DNA of 64,000 bases from Termitomyces sp. T153 (Eukaryota > Basidiomycota > Agaricomycetes > Agaricales > Lyophyllaceae). This document shows positions 32,760 to 43,591 of this stretch, one piece after another. The position numbers were made by a program, and so were the translations under genes. The DNA is taken from positions 806,001 to 870,000 of the forward strand of contig JACKQL020000017.1 in assembly GCA_018296165.2 (NCBI GenBank), in the 5' to 3' direction. The notes beneath the pieces were generated by a model, which saw only the letters and a list, made by a program, of their open reading frames with translations, was not told the origin of the DNA and ran no database searches. Position 1 is the stretch's first letter; each line of letters begins with the position of its first letter.

Positions 32760-34239
32760 TTGGACCATTGAGCTTAGTGGCAGCTGAGTTGCTTCATGGT
32801 TGTGAAGTATTGCAGGTTGTTGTGGTTGGAGTAGACTTGAATGTGGTGCAGAGATCCCTTGAGGTAGGCCCACTACTGATAAAAGGCTTCAACAATTGCA
32901 AGGAGTACTTTGTCATAGATGTCATAGTTGAGCTTTGCAGGGATCATCAAATGGGTGTCAAAGGTGACAGGGTGGAGGTCCTTGCCTCTAGAGTCTGACT
33001 GGGAGAGTATTTTAGCAATGGCATAGTTGGAGGCATTGCATTTGAGCACAATTGGCAGAGAGGAGTCAAAATAGTGGAGGACCAGAGCAGAGGTAAAGGC
33101 CTTTTTGAGGAGGAGGAATACACTCTGGCATTTGCTGTCCCAGTCCCAAGGGGTGTCCTTCTGCATAAGTTGGTTGAGGGGTTTGGTGATTCCAGAGTAG
33201 TTGTTGATGAATCAGCAGTAGAAGTTAGCAAAACCCAGGAACAACTGTACCTCTTTGACATTTTGCAGCAGGGGCCAATTGAGTATAGCTTTGACCTTGG
33301 TGGGGTCCATGCACACACTATCAGGAGTGATGATGACTTTAAGGTATTCAACCTCCATCATGTGGAAGGAGCATTTCTCAGGTTTGGCATAGAGGCAGTA
33401 CTCCTAGAGTTGTTCTAGGATGCAGTGGACATGCTCCAGATGCTCCCCCAGCAAATTTGAGTAGATAATATGTCATCCAGGTACACAATAACAAAAACAT
33501 CATTCATGTTGTAGAAGATGTCATTCATGAAGTACTGGAAGGTGGTGGGGAAGTTAGTCATTCTGAAGGGCATTACAAGGTACTCAAAGAGGCCATAGTA
33601 GGTGCAAAAGGTGGCCTTCCATTCATGTCCCAGAGCAATTTGGACATTGTTGTAGCTGGAGCAGAGATCTATCTTTGTGTAGATCTTAGCACTGCAGAGA
33701 TGATCAATGAGGTCTCCAATCAGGGGGAGGGGATACCAGTTCTTTTTGGTGACTTTGTTGAGTCCCTGATAATCTACATAGAGTTAGAGTGATCCATCCT
33801 TCTTCTTAGCAAACAAGACTGGAGTGCTGGCAGTGGAGATCAATGGGCATATGAAGCCCTTGCCAAGCATGTCATTGAGGTACTCTTTTAGAGCCTGGAG
33901 CTTGATCTTGGACATGTTGTACATCTTGCTAAATGGGGGTGTGGCATCTTCTTTGAGGTTGATCTTGTGGTTGTAAGAGTGGTGCAGGGGAAGTTCTTTG
34001 GCACTCCCTTCAGAGAACACATCAGCAAATTCATGATATTCTGGGGGAACTACTTTGTATAGGATCTGTTCCTCTGTTTTGCACTCTGGTGGGGTAGTTT
34101 CTGCATAGAGGTGATCCTTGAGTAAGGCTGGCATGATTTGTAACTGGAAGGTGGAGGTGCTGTCTTGTAAGATGCATGCAAAGAGGATGGCACTAATAAT
34201 TTTGATGTTAAGGTTTCCAGAGTTGGTGGAGGTGGGCAA
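32760..34239 (-). pseudogene. Reverse transcriptase and RNase H (LTR A element)
   Basis: RT begins with the region ending PVLFAKKKDGSL (33,784-34,239), continues in frame-broken form through [16 protein letters not shown], and keeps the YLDDIL catalytic box near 33,480. RNase H retains DKVLLAIVEAF, but the expected Asp in YSDHNNLQYF is Asn (YSNHNN). Inactive. Confidence 0.85.
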
Positions 34240-34289
34240 TGGAGTGGCAGTTAGTGAGCCCAGAGTGGTGGTGGAGTTGTTCAGAGGGG

Positions 34290-35400
34290 TCGAGCATTGT
34301 TGGTTAGGGTACCATGGGCCTTTGTATTGATTCTGGAGTATGTTGGGGGGCAGCTGTCAATATTTGATCAAGGGTGACTGAGGCGGGAGTGCATTCTCTT
34401 TAACTTCTGAGTTGCTGTGGGGAGTAGAGGGGCTTTGGGTTGCTCTGGAGGTGCTGGTGCCATAGTCAGAGACATTGGGGTCCAAGGCAGACTGGAGGCA
34501 GAAGGGGATGGTGGCTACTAGACTTGCTTTGGGGCTGGGGAATCATATGGTGAGGTTCTTCCAGTCAATGTTGGGGTTGACATTTTGCAGCCACAGAAGT
34601 CCAAGCATGACCAGAGTCAACAGGGGGAGTTGGGTGACAAGAAACTGAGCCTAAAACTGCAGATCATTGTCAAGGGTGAGGGTGTCATTGTGGTATTGAG
34701 TGATCCCTGTCATGGTGGGGCTTTCATCAAAGAGTTGGAGCTCAAGGAGCTTGTTGAAGTCATTGCTCCAGAGGTCAAGTTGACTGCTGACAAAGGTGCT
34801 GGAGGCACTGCTGTTAACAAGGGTAGGGAGAACCTTGGGCAAGCTGTTGAGTTGGACATTGATGATAAATGACTGCACAAACCTCAAGTGGAGCTGTGGG
34901 GAAGTCCAGGGTGGGTCAATTGTGGTCTTGGGGTTCTTGAAGGGGAGTGAGACATTGAAGGGCACTAGTCCAGAGTCAGTTGGGTTGTTCTGGTCAAGGC
35001 AGAGAGTAAGGCTGGGCCAGTCAATGCAGGGATTGGTAGAGCAGAGCTAGGAGAAGCCTAAGACAACAGGGGTGAAGGAGTGTAGTTTCATGATGAGTAG
35101 CTGGAGTTCTTGCTGTTGTCCATTAGTGAATGTCATAGTCATCTCCAAGCAGTGTGTGATGTCTCTGGCAGGGGTGGGGTTACTGTTGAAGAGCTTGAGG
35201 AGGATTGGAGTGGGGAGGCATCAAAGGTGTTGAGGAGTGAGCACTGCCAATGATTCATCAATGAAGTTATCCATGGCACTACTGTTGGCTAATATAGGGA
35301 TGGGGTTGTTGGAGGAGGGGAGGGTGATGCAGAGAAGGAGGGTGGTAGAGGAGTGGGAGGGGAGGTGTGCTGGGGGGTTGTCTGAGGTGAGTACTGCTGT
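34290..35400 (-). pseudogene. Two tandem aspartic-protease-like modules (LTR A element)
   Basis: Two modules, each with the retropepsin-like order of active-site loop, strand and a second hydrophobic block, are separated by about 460 bases. The active-site loops read LANSSAMDNFIDESL (near 35,240-35,300) and LVNSSASSTFVSSQL (near 34,780-34,835). In both, Asn replaces the catalytic Asp and Ser replaces Gly of the DSG motif, a pair of G-to-A changes. Each module is followed by a hydrophobic block such as PVVLGFS, which is usual in Gypsy proteases. Confidence 0.65.
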
Positions 35401-35539
35401 GTGAAGAAGTGTGGCTGGAGTGGAGAAGATATCAGGGTCTGGTCCATAGTCTAGTGCATCTTCAAAACCTAAACTGCTGACTCATTTTCTGTAAACTGGT
35501 AATTGCAGTCCTCTCCATCAATCATCCACACAGCATATC

Positions 35540-37900
35540 CCATTACCTGTTATTTAGGACAACTGCAGATAAAGTGTCCCTGCTCACCATATAGGATGCA
35601 GGTGCCATCTTTCCATCATTTTTCCTGAATCTCCTCCAGTACATCAATCCATGGCCTATTCCAAATCTTGTTTGTGCATAGGGTTTCCTGGCTGTTGGTG
35701 GACTCCAGAACGTTGTTGAGGTCATTGGGGTTGGCATCCAGGGGTTCTGGGGCCTTGTGGAGGTTAGCGGTGTTGAGTTGGGCAGGAAGGTGCTGTTCCA
35801 GGAGTTGATTGGCACTGAAAGGTTCTCAGTCTAGAGGGAAACAGGGCACAGAGTTGGTAGAGTTGATGGGGATCAAGGGTCAAGTGCCATTGGTTGCTCC
35901 AACCTGCCAGTTGGTGTTGCTGGAGGTGTTCCATGAGGTTTGGGGTGCTATATTCTTGCTCTGATCTTCCTAGTAACATTGGTTGATCTGGATAACAAGT
36001 GCCTTGTATTCATCATAGGTGGTTTGCTTGGGTGTGAGATGGAGAATGTCCTTGATCTGTTGAGGCAGGGCACAACAGAGGGTGAAGCAGAGGGCATTGT
36101 AATTCTACCCAGTTTTGTATGCTTCCCATTTGAATTGTATGATGAAGGTCATGAAATGTTCATTGTTGTGCATTCAGAAGTTGAAGAGGTTCTTCTCCAC
36201 CTCTGCTATAGTGTCAAAGATGCCAAACTTACTAGAGAATTCCTGGGTAAAAGTGAGCCAGTTGGAGAGTACAGAGTTACTCAGATCAAATTGGAGTAGT
36301 GCCATGTAATGGTTGAAGGTAATACTCTGCAAATAGGATGTGGTGAAGGCTACTCATGAGCTCTCAAGCTGGAAAGTGATGGGCTTAGCTTAGAACATAG
36401 TTAGACACTGGATTAGGAAGATGCACTACTTTTAGGAGTCATGGCCAGTGAAAGGTTTGGCCTTTTGAATGTTGAGTTTCCCTTCTTGAGCCAGTGCATC
36501 ATGAGTATTGTCCTGGATGTTCTGAGTTTGGGGCGGGGGTCTGGCATTGTAGTAATAATAGTAGTTGTTTCCATTTCTGTTCTGGGGGGAGGAAATTGTC
36601 CATAGCCGAGCCTCATCCTCCAGGTGGTCTACTGTTGGGAGGTCCACTGCCAGGGGGTTGGCCCATGTTGCCTGGGAGAGGCCCCGGGGCCCATCAAGGG
36701 GGAGGGGGTCCTCTAGGGGTGGAGAGTCCAGAGTAGTTAGTGTCAGCAGGAGAGTTGGATATCAGAACAGGTGGGGGATGAGGGAAGTTAGGGAATTGTG
36801 GTGCCCTAGAGCCCATAGGCTGTCTTAGAGGTGCTGGGAGGTTTTGGCAGGGCAGAGGGATGTTGGTATAGGGAGTGCAGAGATCAAAGTGGGGAGGTTG
36901 GTCCCATGAAGATTCATTGTGTGGAGTAGGCTTGTTAGTGGAGTTGCCAAGCTTGTCAATGTAGGAAAGAGTCTGGTTGTTGTTATCAATGTGCAGGGGT
37001 GGCCATTGTGAGTGGGGTTCAGGAATGGTGAGCTGATTCCATGTTTGGAAGGCACTGGGAACAGAGTTGGCCTGGGAGCAAGCAGAGAGGGCTAGAGTGT
37101 GGGTGGCAGGTTAGTCAAACAATCCCCCTGTGGGGTTGAGGTTCCTTAGGATGCTAGAGGCTGCATTGAGTTCTTCCTGCTTGCAGGAAATAGAAGGTGG
37201 GGCTTTCTTCATGTTCTGACAGGTTCTTTGTATTGCACATAGAAGGAATGGGAGGGGTCCAGAGGATCTTCAAATGGGCAGGGGTTCAGACTGGTGTGGA
37301 TTTCTTCAACTCATGTGCAGAGCTTGTTCTGTAAATTAGCATCAATGCCCAGGGTGCCTTGCATGGTTTCCAAGAGATTTTCTTGCAGGTAGCATTTGTG
37401 GAAGTTGAGAAGTTGATCTGCCCAAACTTCTGGAGTTTTGGGGGTGTTGGAGTAGCCTAGGTTGACAAGGAGGGTGCGAGTGTGTCTTGCAAACTCCACA
37501 GGAGAGAGGCAGAGGAAATGGAGGACTTTGTCATGCTGTTGGGCATAGGCTTTGACTTTTTGCTGCCTAGGAGAAGAGGGAACTTGAGCAGAAAATGGCA
37601 GATGAGGGGGAGAATAATTATCTATGTGCTTTGGAGGGGCTGGGTACATATAGTAGTGGGTGGGGAGAAGGTAGGCAGAGTTGGGGGGTGCTGTGGAGTA
37701 TTCTCTGGGGTACAGGTGGGGGTTGTTTCCATTGGCAGGGAATGCTGGAGGGCAGCACCAGCCCAGAGGTATTTCTTAGCTGATGGAGGGGGCATAGAAC
37801 ACCTGGTTGGAGTTAGGGGTCCAGTGGCAGGGGACATACTGATCTGCAGGAGGGCCTGGGTAGAACGGGGCATATGGATTTTTAGAGACTGGCTGACCAT
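35540..37900 (-). pseudogene. gag region (LTR A element)
   Basis: Fragmented frames contain a capsid-like helical part (37,311-37,649, with HDKVLHFLCLSPVEFARH and QLLNFHKCYLQENL) and Pro-rich spacers. A degenerate zinc knuckle near 35,560-35,620 (C-x2-Y-x4-H-x4-C pattern with one Cys changed to Tyr) precedes the protease modules. The position between 5' LTR and protease supports the call. Confidence 0.6.
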
Positions 37901-37971
37901 AGATGTTGGTTAGGTAGCTGGCAGAGTTGTATGCAGGATTATATGCAGACATCAAGAATGGAGTAAGGAGG

Positions 37972-37983
37972 AGTCTTGATATT
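37972..37983 (-). promoter_or_regulatory. Primer site complementary to the LTR transcript start (self-priming type)
   Basis: One base inside the 5' LTR, the minus strand reads AATATCAAGACT. It is the exact reverse complement of AGTCTTGATATT, which lies 32 bases after the start of TATATAAG in LTR A copies 1, 6, 7 and 8. No tRNA-like TGG-starting primer site is seen. Self-priming of this kind is established for Tf1 and relatives; its use here is inferred. Confidence 0.65.
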
Positions 37984-37984
37984 A

Positions 37985-39032
37985 TGTTAGGTTCTGCTGA
38001 CTATGGAGGCTCAGCTACACTAGGTGAGTCCTTACTAGGCAGACACAATATCCTGTGCTTATAACCTAGTGCTCCAGGGTTTGTATGGAGTGTAGGAACT
38101 TGCAAGGGGAAGCTAAGGGGAGTGATCTGAGCAAGTCTGGAGTGGTCTGGGGAAGTCTAAGACCAAGTATATTAGACATTGGGCTTAGGTGGCATCAGGA
38201 ACAAGTTTGTAGGCATGCAAATAGACTGCAGGCAAATGGAGGCTTCACTAGTGATGGAGGTGGAGCCAAAGTTTGACAGGGGATCAATTAAGACTTGATG
38301 GGTTCTGGGGCTGAGTGAAGAGTGAGGTCTGGAGTTGTCATAGGAATGTTTGGGGTTCATAGCACATGTGTGGAGTTTATACTGACGTCAGGATGGAAAG
38401 AACTTAGAGAAACAAAGGAAATAGAGACAACCAAGATGAGACAGAGATGAGGCAAGATAGAACAGAGAAAAGAATAGATTTGAGACTAAAAATAGAAACA
38501 GAGACAGAAGAAAACACAAAACACAAGTAACCAGTTAATGCAATATCAAGATTAGAGTACAAGGAGCTACTCTACAACTTATATACTGACTACTGAGTAG
38601 CTCTGGAAAACAGTGGGTATGGCAGTGGGGCTTAACAGAGCTGCATGGAGTTGACAGGTGTTTGGGTATGATCAAGGGGTGGGCTGCAGCAGTACTCTGA
38701 TGGGATCAGCTGGGAACAAGGGGGCCACTCTGGGGTCATTGTGATGCTCCAGGGCAGGTTAGGGAACAAGAGTAGGGGGTCAGAGGTGTATGACAAGGTC
38801 AAGAACAGTGGGGGAGGGTTCTAGAAACTCAGAAGAAGTGTTAATGACTGTGGAGAAAGCATCAGAGTTGGCCAGGAGATCATTGGGGTTTGCTGGAGAA
38901 GTGTCAGAGTTACTCAGAGTGGGCACAGAGGGTGGATGAGAGTTGGAGGAGTTTGGTGGAGCATTGGAAAGGACTCTGGAGGAATGAGAGGGCTGGGAAT
39001 GATGTCAGGGGTCTGGGGAGCAGGTTGTGACA
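37985..39032 (-). repeat. 5' LTR of the full-length element
   Basis: 1,048 bp, TGTCACAACC...CCTAACA in the sense direction. A TATATAAG box (38578-38585) lies 32 bases before a once-mutated copy of the transcript-start motif (38542-38553). Confidence 0.9.
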
Positions 39033-39489
39033 TGTCCTGCCTCATCTGCATCAGTCTCCTTTATTGTTGCCTAAGTTCCTTTCAACTCTAATGTTACAAA
39101 CTCTGCACATATATTACAACCCTCAAACATTCATAATTAACTCCAGACTTCACTCCACATTCAGCCCCAGAACCTATAAACTCTAATTGATTCCCCATCA
39201 ATCTCCAGCCCTGCTCTCATCACTCATATGGCCTCTGCTTGCTCCACATGCTCTGCATTTGCCTCCATACTTGTACCCGAGTCTTCTCTGAACCCAACCC
39301 TTCTTTGTACCTTAACTTAGACTCCTATGGACTATCCCAGACTTGCTTGGCTGCTTTTCTTAACTTATCCTCACAAGTACCTGAAGTACAGACCACTCCA
39401 GAAGCTAGGTTATAAGCACAGGACATCATGTCTGCCTAGTAAGGACTTGCCCAGTGAAGCTGAGCCCCTATGGTCAGTGGAACCTGACA

Positions 39490-39910
39490 TAAACAGTGGG
39501 GCAGCCAAATATCTGCAATGTTATGCTTAGTGTTGATGTAGCATATGCAAATCTTGTTGGCTTGAACAATTCCTGCAGGAAGTGATATGTTATATTAATG
39601 TGGTTGATGTGTGCATGTAATGTGGGGTCTATAGAGAAATTAATTGTGGCATTGTTGTCACAGAGCATTGGAGTGGGTTTGGACATGGCTTTGTTGTGGT
39701 TGATCCCTCTGAGTAATGATTGTAGCCATATACATTCTTATTCAGCCTCACATGAGGAAGCAGCCACAGTTTCCTGTTTCCACACTGCCTACAATACCAC
39801 TCCAAACCTGAGGCTCCAAGCATATCTGCTAATGCTCTGTCTCATATCATGGCAGTTGGTCTAGTCAGAGTCCATGAATCTGATGGGATTCATGGGATTG
39901 TTCTTGCTAC
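39490..39910 (-). pseudogene. Copia RNase H fragment
   Basis: The minus-strand frame includes PTPMLCDNNATINFSIDP and HINHINITYHFLQE, the classic Copia RNase H block (CDNxxAI ... H.KHI.I.YHF.RE). It is the other half of the Copia element interrupted at 28,607, and it is itself cut on the right by LTR B. Confidence 0.75.
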
Positions 39911-40170
39911 TGTTAGGTCCAGCTAACCAGGGGGCTCTCTCACTGTAGAGCAAGCAACCCACTCATGAAAGGACTGTGATGACTAGAGTATCAGAGTTCA
40001 ATAAGGGTCAAACAGACAATCTGGGAGTCCAGAGTTGGTGAGAGTTCTCAATTCAGAGACTGATCAAGGTTGAAGGACTTAGAAATCAAGGCTGGAATTT
40101 TATTGAACAGTGGGGTTAAGATTTAGATTGCATTTTGGAGTAGTAGAGTTAATATTGGATAAGTGCTGGG

Positions 40171-40918
40171 TGTCATGACCTGATCCCTGGATCCCTGACA
40201 TCATTCCCAGCCCTCTCATTCCTCCAGAGTCCTTTCCAATGCCCCACCAAACTCCTCCAACTCTCATCCACCCTCTGTGCCCACTCTGAGTAACTCTGAC
40301 ACTTCTCCAGCAAACCCCAATGATCTCCTGGCCAACTCTGATGCTTTCTCCACAGTCATTAACACTTCTTCTCAATCTTGTCTCAACTCCATTTCACTCT
40401 GTTCAACTTCATCTCATCTTGTTCAACTCCATTTCCATTACCATGCTCAAGTCCTTTCAACTTCAATGCCTTTACAAACTCCATGCTCATGATTACACAC
40501 TCAACACTTCTCAAACCAACTCCAGACCTTGCTATTTGCTTAGCTCCAAAAGCTGTCAACTTCTGTTGATCCCCCATCAAGCTCTGGCTCCACTCCCATC
40601 ACTTGCATAGCCTCCACTCCCATCACTTGCATAGCCTCTCCTCCCATCACTTGCATGGCCTCTGCTTACTCTGCACCTACAATATTCACCTCTGGACTTG
40701 TACCTGATGCTCCATCAGTCTGCTCCTTTCCCTGCAACTTGTTCTAGACCCCTCTGGACCATCCTGGACTTGAGTGGATCACTCCCCATTGCTTATCCTC
40801 CCAAGTCCCCCATGTTTAGGACCTCTCCAAGTGCCCAGTTATCAGTGCAGGGAATCATGTTCACCTAGTGAGGATTTGCCCAGTATAGCTGAGCCCCCAT
40901 GGTCAGTGGAACCTGATA
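40171..40918 (+). mobile_element. Solo LTR A copy 3, internally deleted (748 bp)
   Basis: It starts TGTCATGACC and ends GAACCTGATA. The flanks CTGGG and CTAGG are a target duplication with one transition. The centre with the TATA region is missing. Confidence 0.75.
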
Positions 40919-41139
40919 CTAGGAAACAGATAGATAGTGACAAAAAACTAAGGCTAGGAAATGTATGTAAAAGATGTTCAATATCAAGACTAGAGTACTG
41001 ACTACAGTAGTACAGTACTTATAGTAGAGCTTTTGGGCTTTTAGAGCAGTTTGGGGATTGGATGTGAGTATGAAGCATGGTGCCAAGGTTTAAGCTGGGT
41101 TACAAGACTAGGAGTGGGGTGGCAGTGCTGAGACAAGGT

Positions 41140-42228
41140 TGTTCAGTTCTGCTGACTATGGGAGCTCAGCTTAATTGGGCAAGTCCTTACTAGGCAGATG
41201 CAATGTTCTGTGCTCATAACTTAGTGCTCTAGGGAGGCTTGGACTTCAGATACTTGCAAGGAGAGGCTAGGAGGAGTGGTCTAAGCAAGTCCAGGGTGGT
41301 CTGGAAAAGTCTAAGACCAGGTACAAAAAGCATTGGGCTTGGAAGGGCATCAGATACAAGTCTGTAGGCAAATGTATAGACTGTGGAGCAAGTGGAGGCT
41401 ATGCAGTTGATGGGAGTGGAGCTGGAGTTTGATGGAGGATCAATTAAGAGTGATTTTTCTGAGGCCAAGTGTGGAGCAAGGTCTGGAATTAACTTATGAA
41501 TGTTTGGAGGGTTGTAGCATATGCATGGAGCTTGTAATGACATCAGAGTTGAAAGGAACTTAGGAATGATAAGGGAAACAGAGATGGACAAGATGAGATG
41601 GAGTTGAGGTGAGATGGAAGTGAGAAAGAGGTAGATTTGAGACTAGAGACTGAAATAGAAAGAAGACCAGAAGATGTAATGAACACAGAATGAAACAAGA
41701 AACAGTAACCAAAGTAATGCAATGTTAAGCAATATCAACACTAGGGTGACAGATGTTACTCTACAACTTATATACTGACTACTGGGCACCTCTGGGAATT
41801 GGGATTGCAATGGCAGGACTCATTGGAGCCATGCAGAGTTGATGGGTATTGGTTCTGATCAGAGGGTGAGCCATGTTGATGTTCTGATGGGAATTGATGG
41901 GAATGCAGTCTGTTTTGTAGTTGTCAGGAAGGTCTGGATAGGTTAAGTGGGTTGTGGAAACAGGCTAGCAATGTGTGTTTGGGTCAAGGAAGAGGTCAGA
42001 AAGGCTCAGAGGCCTTGTGGAGCAGAGGGAAAGCTGAGAAGGCCCACAGGGGTTGTGCCAGGGTTTGCCAGAAGGTCATCAAGGTTTGCTGGAGAAGTGT
42101 TGGAGATAGCTGGGCAGGTGCCCTAGGTGAATGAGGGTTGGAGTGAGTTGAGAGAAAGTTGGGGGGGAGCTCTGGGAGAGTGGGGTGGCTTGGCAGGAGG
42201 TCCAGAGGTCTAGGAGCAGGTTGTGACA
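41140..42228 (-). mobile_element. Solo LTR A copy 4 (1,089 bp)
   Basis: Flanked by the perfect duplication AAGGT (41135-41139 and 42229-42233). On the plus strand it starts TGTTCAGTTCTG and ends GGTTGTGACA. The transcript-start motif has one mismatch. Confidence 0.85.
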
Positions 42229-42440
42229 AAGGTTGGTGGCATTGCCAGAGGTCTCAGACAAGTATAGGATGAGTTTAGGGGTTCTGCAGGGCAAGTCCAA
42301 GTGTTCTGCCTAAACAGAGAAGGTTGTTGATGTAAACTTGATGGGTTGATGGCCAGGCCTGATGGTGGGGTTTGATGGCAGGTTCAGATGATTAGGCAAG
42401 TGTTTAGAGAAAGCAGTCAGGAACTGAGCAAGGGAGCAAG

Positions 42441-43501
42441 TATTGCAACCCACTACCAGACCTTTGGACCCCTTTCCAAGCCACTCTACTTCCTCAGAGT
42501 TTCCCCCAACACTCTCTTGACTCACCCCAACCTTCATTCACCCATGGCGCCCACCCTGGCTAACTCTGACACTTCCTTGGCAAACCCTGACAATCTCCTA
42601 GCAAACCCTGACACATCTCCTATGGGCCTCATCATTTCCCCTTTCTCTCCTTTCTTCCCCAAGCCCCTCTGACATCTCCCCTGACCTAGGCACATATTGC
42701 TAACTTGTTCTCTTAGCCTACCCAACTACTCTGGAACTCTCTGGCAACTATGGGGTGGACCATGTTCCCATCAGTTCCCATCAGAATATCACAGTGGCCT
42801 GCTATCTTATCAGAACTGACATCCATTCACTTCATGTGGCTCTGACAAGCCCCACTATCACACCCTCAGTCCCCAGAGGAGGTCCAGTATTTAGTGTATA
42901 AGTCATAGAGTAGTATCCATTACACTAGTCTTAATATTATTGCTGTTTCTTATTATGTTCTGTGTTTGATACATCTCATGGTCTTCTTTCTATTTCCATC
43001 TCTAGTTTTGTATTTCTCTCAATCTATCTCATTCTTGTCTTGACTCTGTCTTGCCTTGTTTGTCTCAGTTTCCTCTATTGTGCCTAAGTTGCTTTCAACT
43101 CTAATGCTGTTAAAAACTCTGCAAATATGTCATGACCCTCAAATATTCATAAATAACTCTGGACCTTGTCCTATGCTCAGCCCCAGAACCCATCACTCTT
43201 AATTGACCCCCCATCAATCTCTGGCCCTGCTCCCATCACTTGCATCACCTCTGCTTGCCTCACACCCTCTGTATTTGCCTCCAGACTTGTACCCAAGTCT
43301 TTTCTTCAGCCTGACACTTCCTTGTTTTAGATTTTCCTAGAGCACCCTGGACTTGCTTGGACCACCCCCTCTGGCTTATCTTTGCAAGTATTTAAAGTCC
43401 AGACCTCTGCAGGACACTAGATTATAAGTACAGGACATTGCATCCACTTAGTAAAGACTTGGCCAGTTAAGCTGAGCCTCTGTGGTCAGTGGAACCTGAC
43501 A
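42441..43501 (+). mobile_element. Solo LTR A copy 5 (1,061 bp)
   Basis: Flanked by the perfect duplication GCAAG (42436-42440 and 43502-43506). The start TATTGCAACCC is a mutated TGTCACAACCC and the end GAACCTGACA is intact. Confidence 0.85.
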
Positions 43502-43591
43502 GCAAGGACTATAGAGGGTTATAACAGTACCCCCCCTTTGGTGCCAAGACCTTTGAGGTGTGCATTTGTGTCAGTATGAGTTTATCTGAGA

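Larger units (their letters stand above)
29238..39032 (-). mobile_element. Full-length Ty3/Gypsy chromovirus, LTR A family (9,795 bp)
   Basis: It is flanked by the duplication TGTCC (29233-29237 and 39033-39037). Order on the minus strand: 5' LTR (39032-37985), a primer site immediately inside, gag, two protease-like modules, RT, RNase H, integrase, chromodomain, an antisense ORF region, and a 3' LTR truncated to 607 bp (29844-29238). Many frames are broken by TGA/TAA/TAG and CpG is rare, so it is inactive. It inserted into an older LTR of its own family. Confidence 0.92.
28608..39489 (+). mobile_element. Solo LTR A copy 1, split by a full-length element
   Basis: LTR sequence occupies 28608-29237 and 39038-39489 (1,082 bp together). 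It starts TGTCACAACCC and ends GAACCTGACA. The target duplication TAAAC is present at 28603-28607 and 39490-39494. TATATAAG lies at 29053 and AGTCTTGATATT at 29085. The interruption is the full-length minus-strand element at 29,238-39,032. Confidence 0.9.
39911..43526 (-). mobile_element. LTR B copy (3' LTR of a second chromovirus) carrying three LTR A insertions
   Basis: LTR B segments at 39911-40170, 40924-41139, 42234-42440 and 43507-43526 add up to about 700 bp and align in order with the solo LTR B at 27,447. It ends GGTTATAACA, followed at 43,530 by CCCCCCTTTG, the polypurine tract of a minus-strand element. Hence the element body lies to the right. Confidence 0.75.

Noticed and set aside
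37960..37984. tRNA-primed primer-binding site
   Set aside because: The bases next to the LTR do not begin with the usual TGG; a weak match to TGGTATCA would need two non-CpG changes, whereas the match to the LTR's own start motif is 12 of 12.
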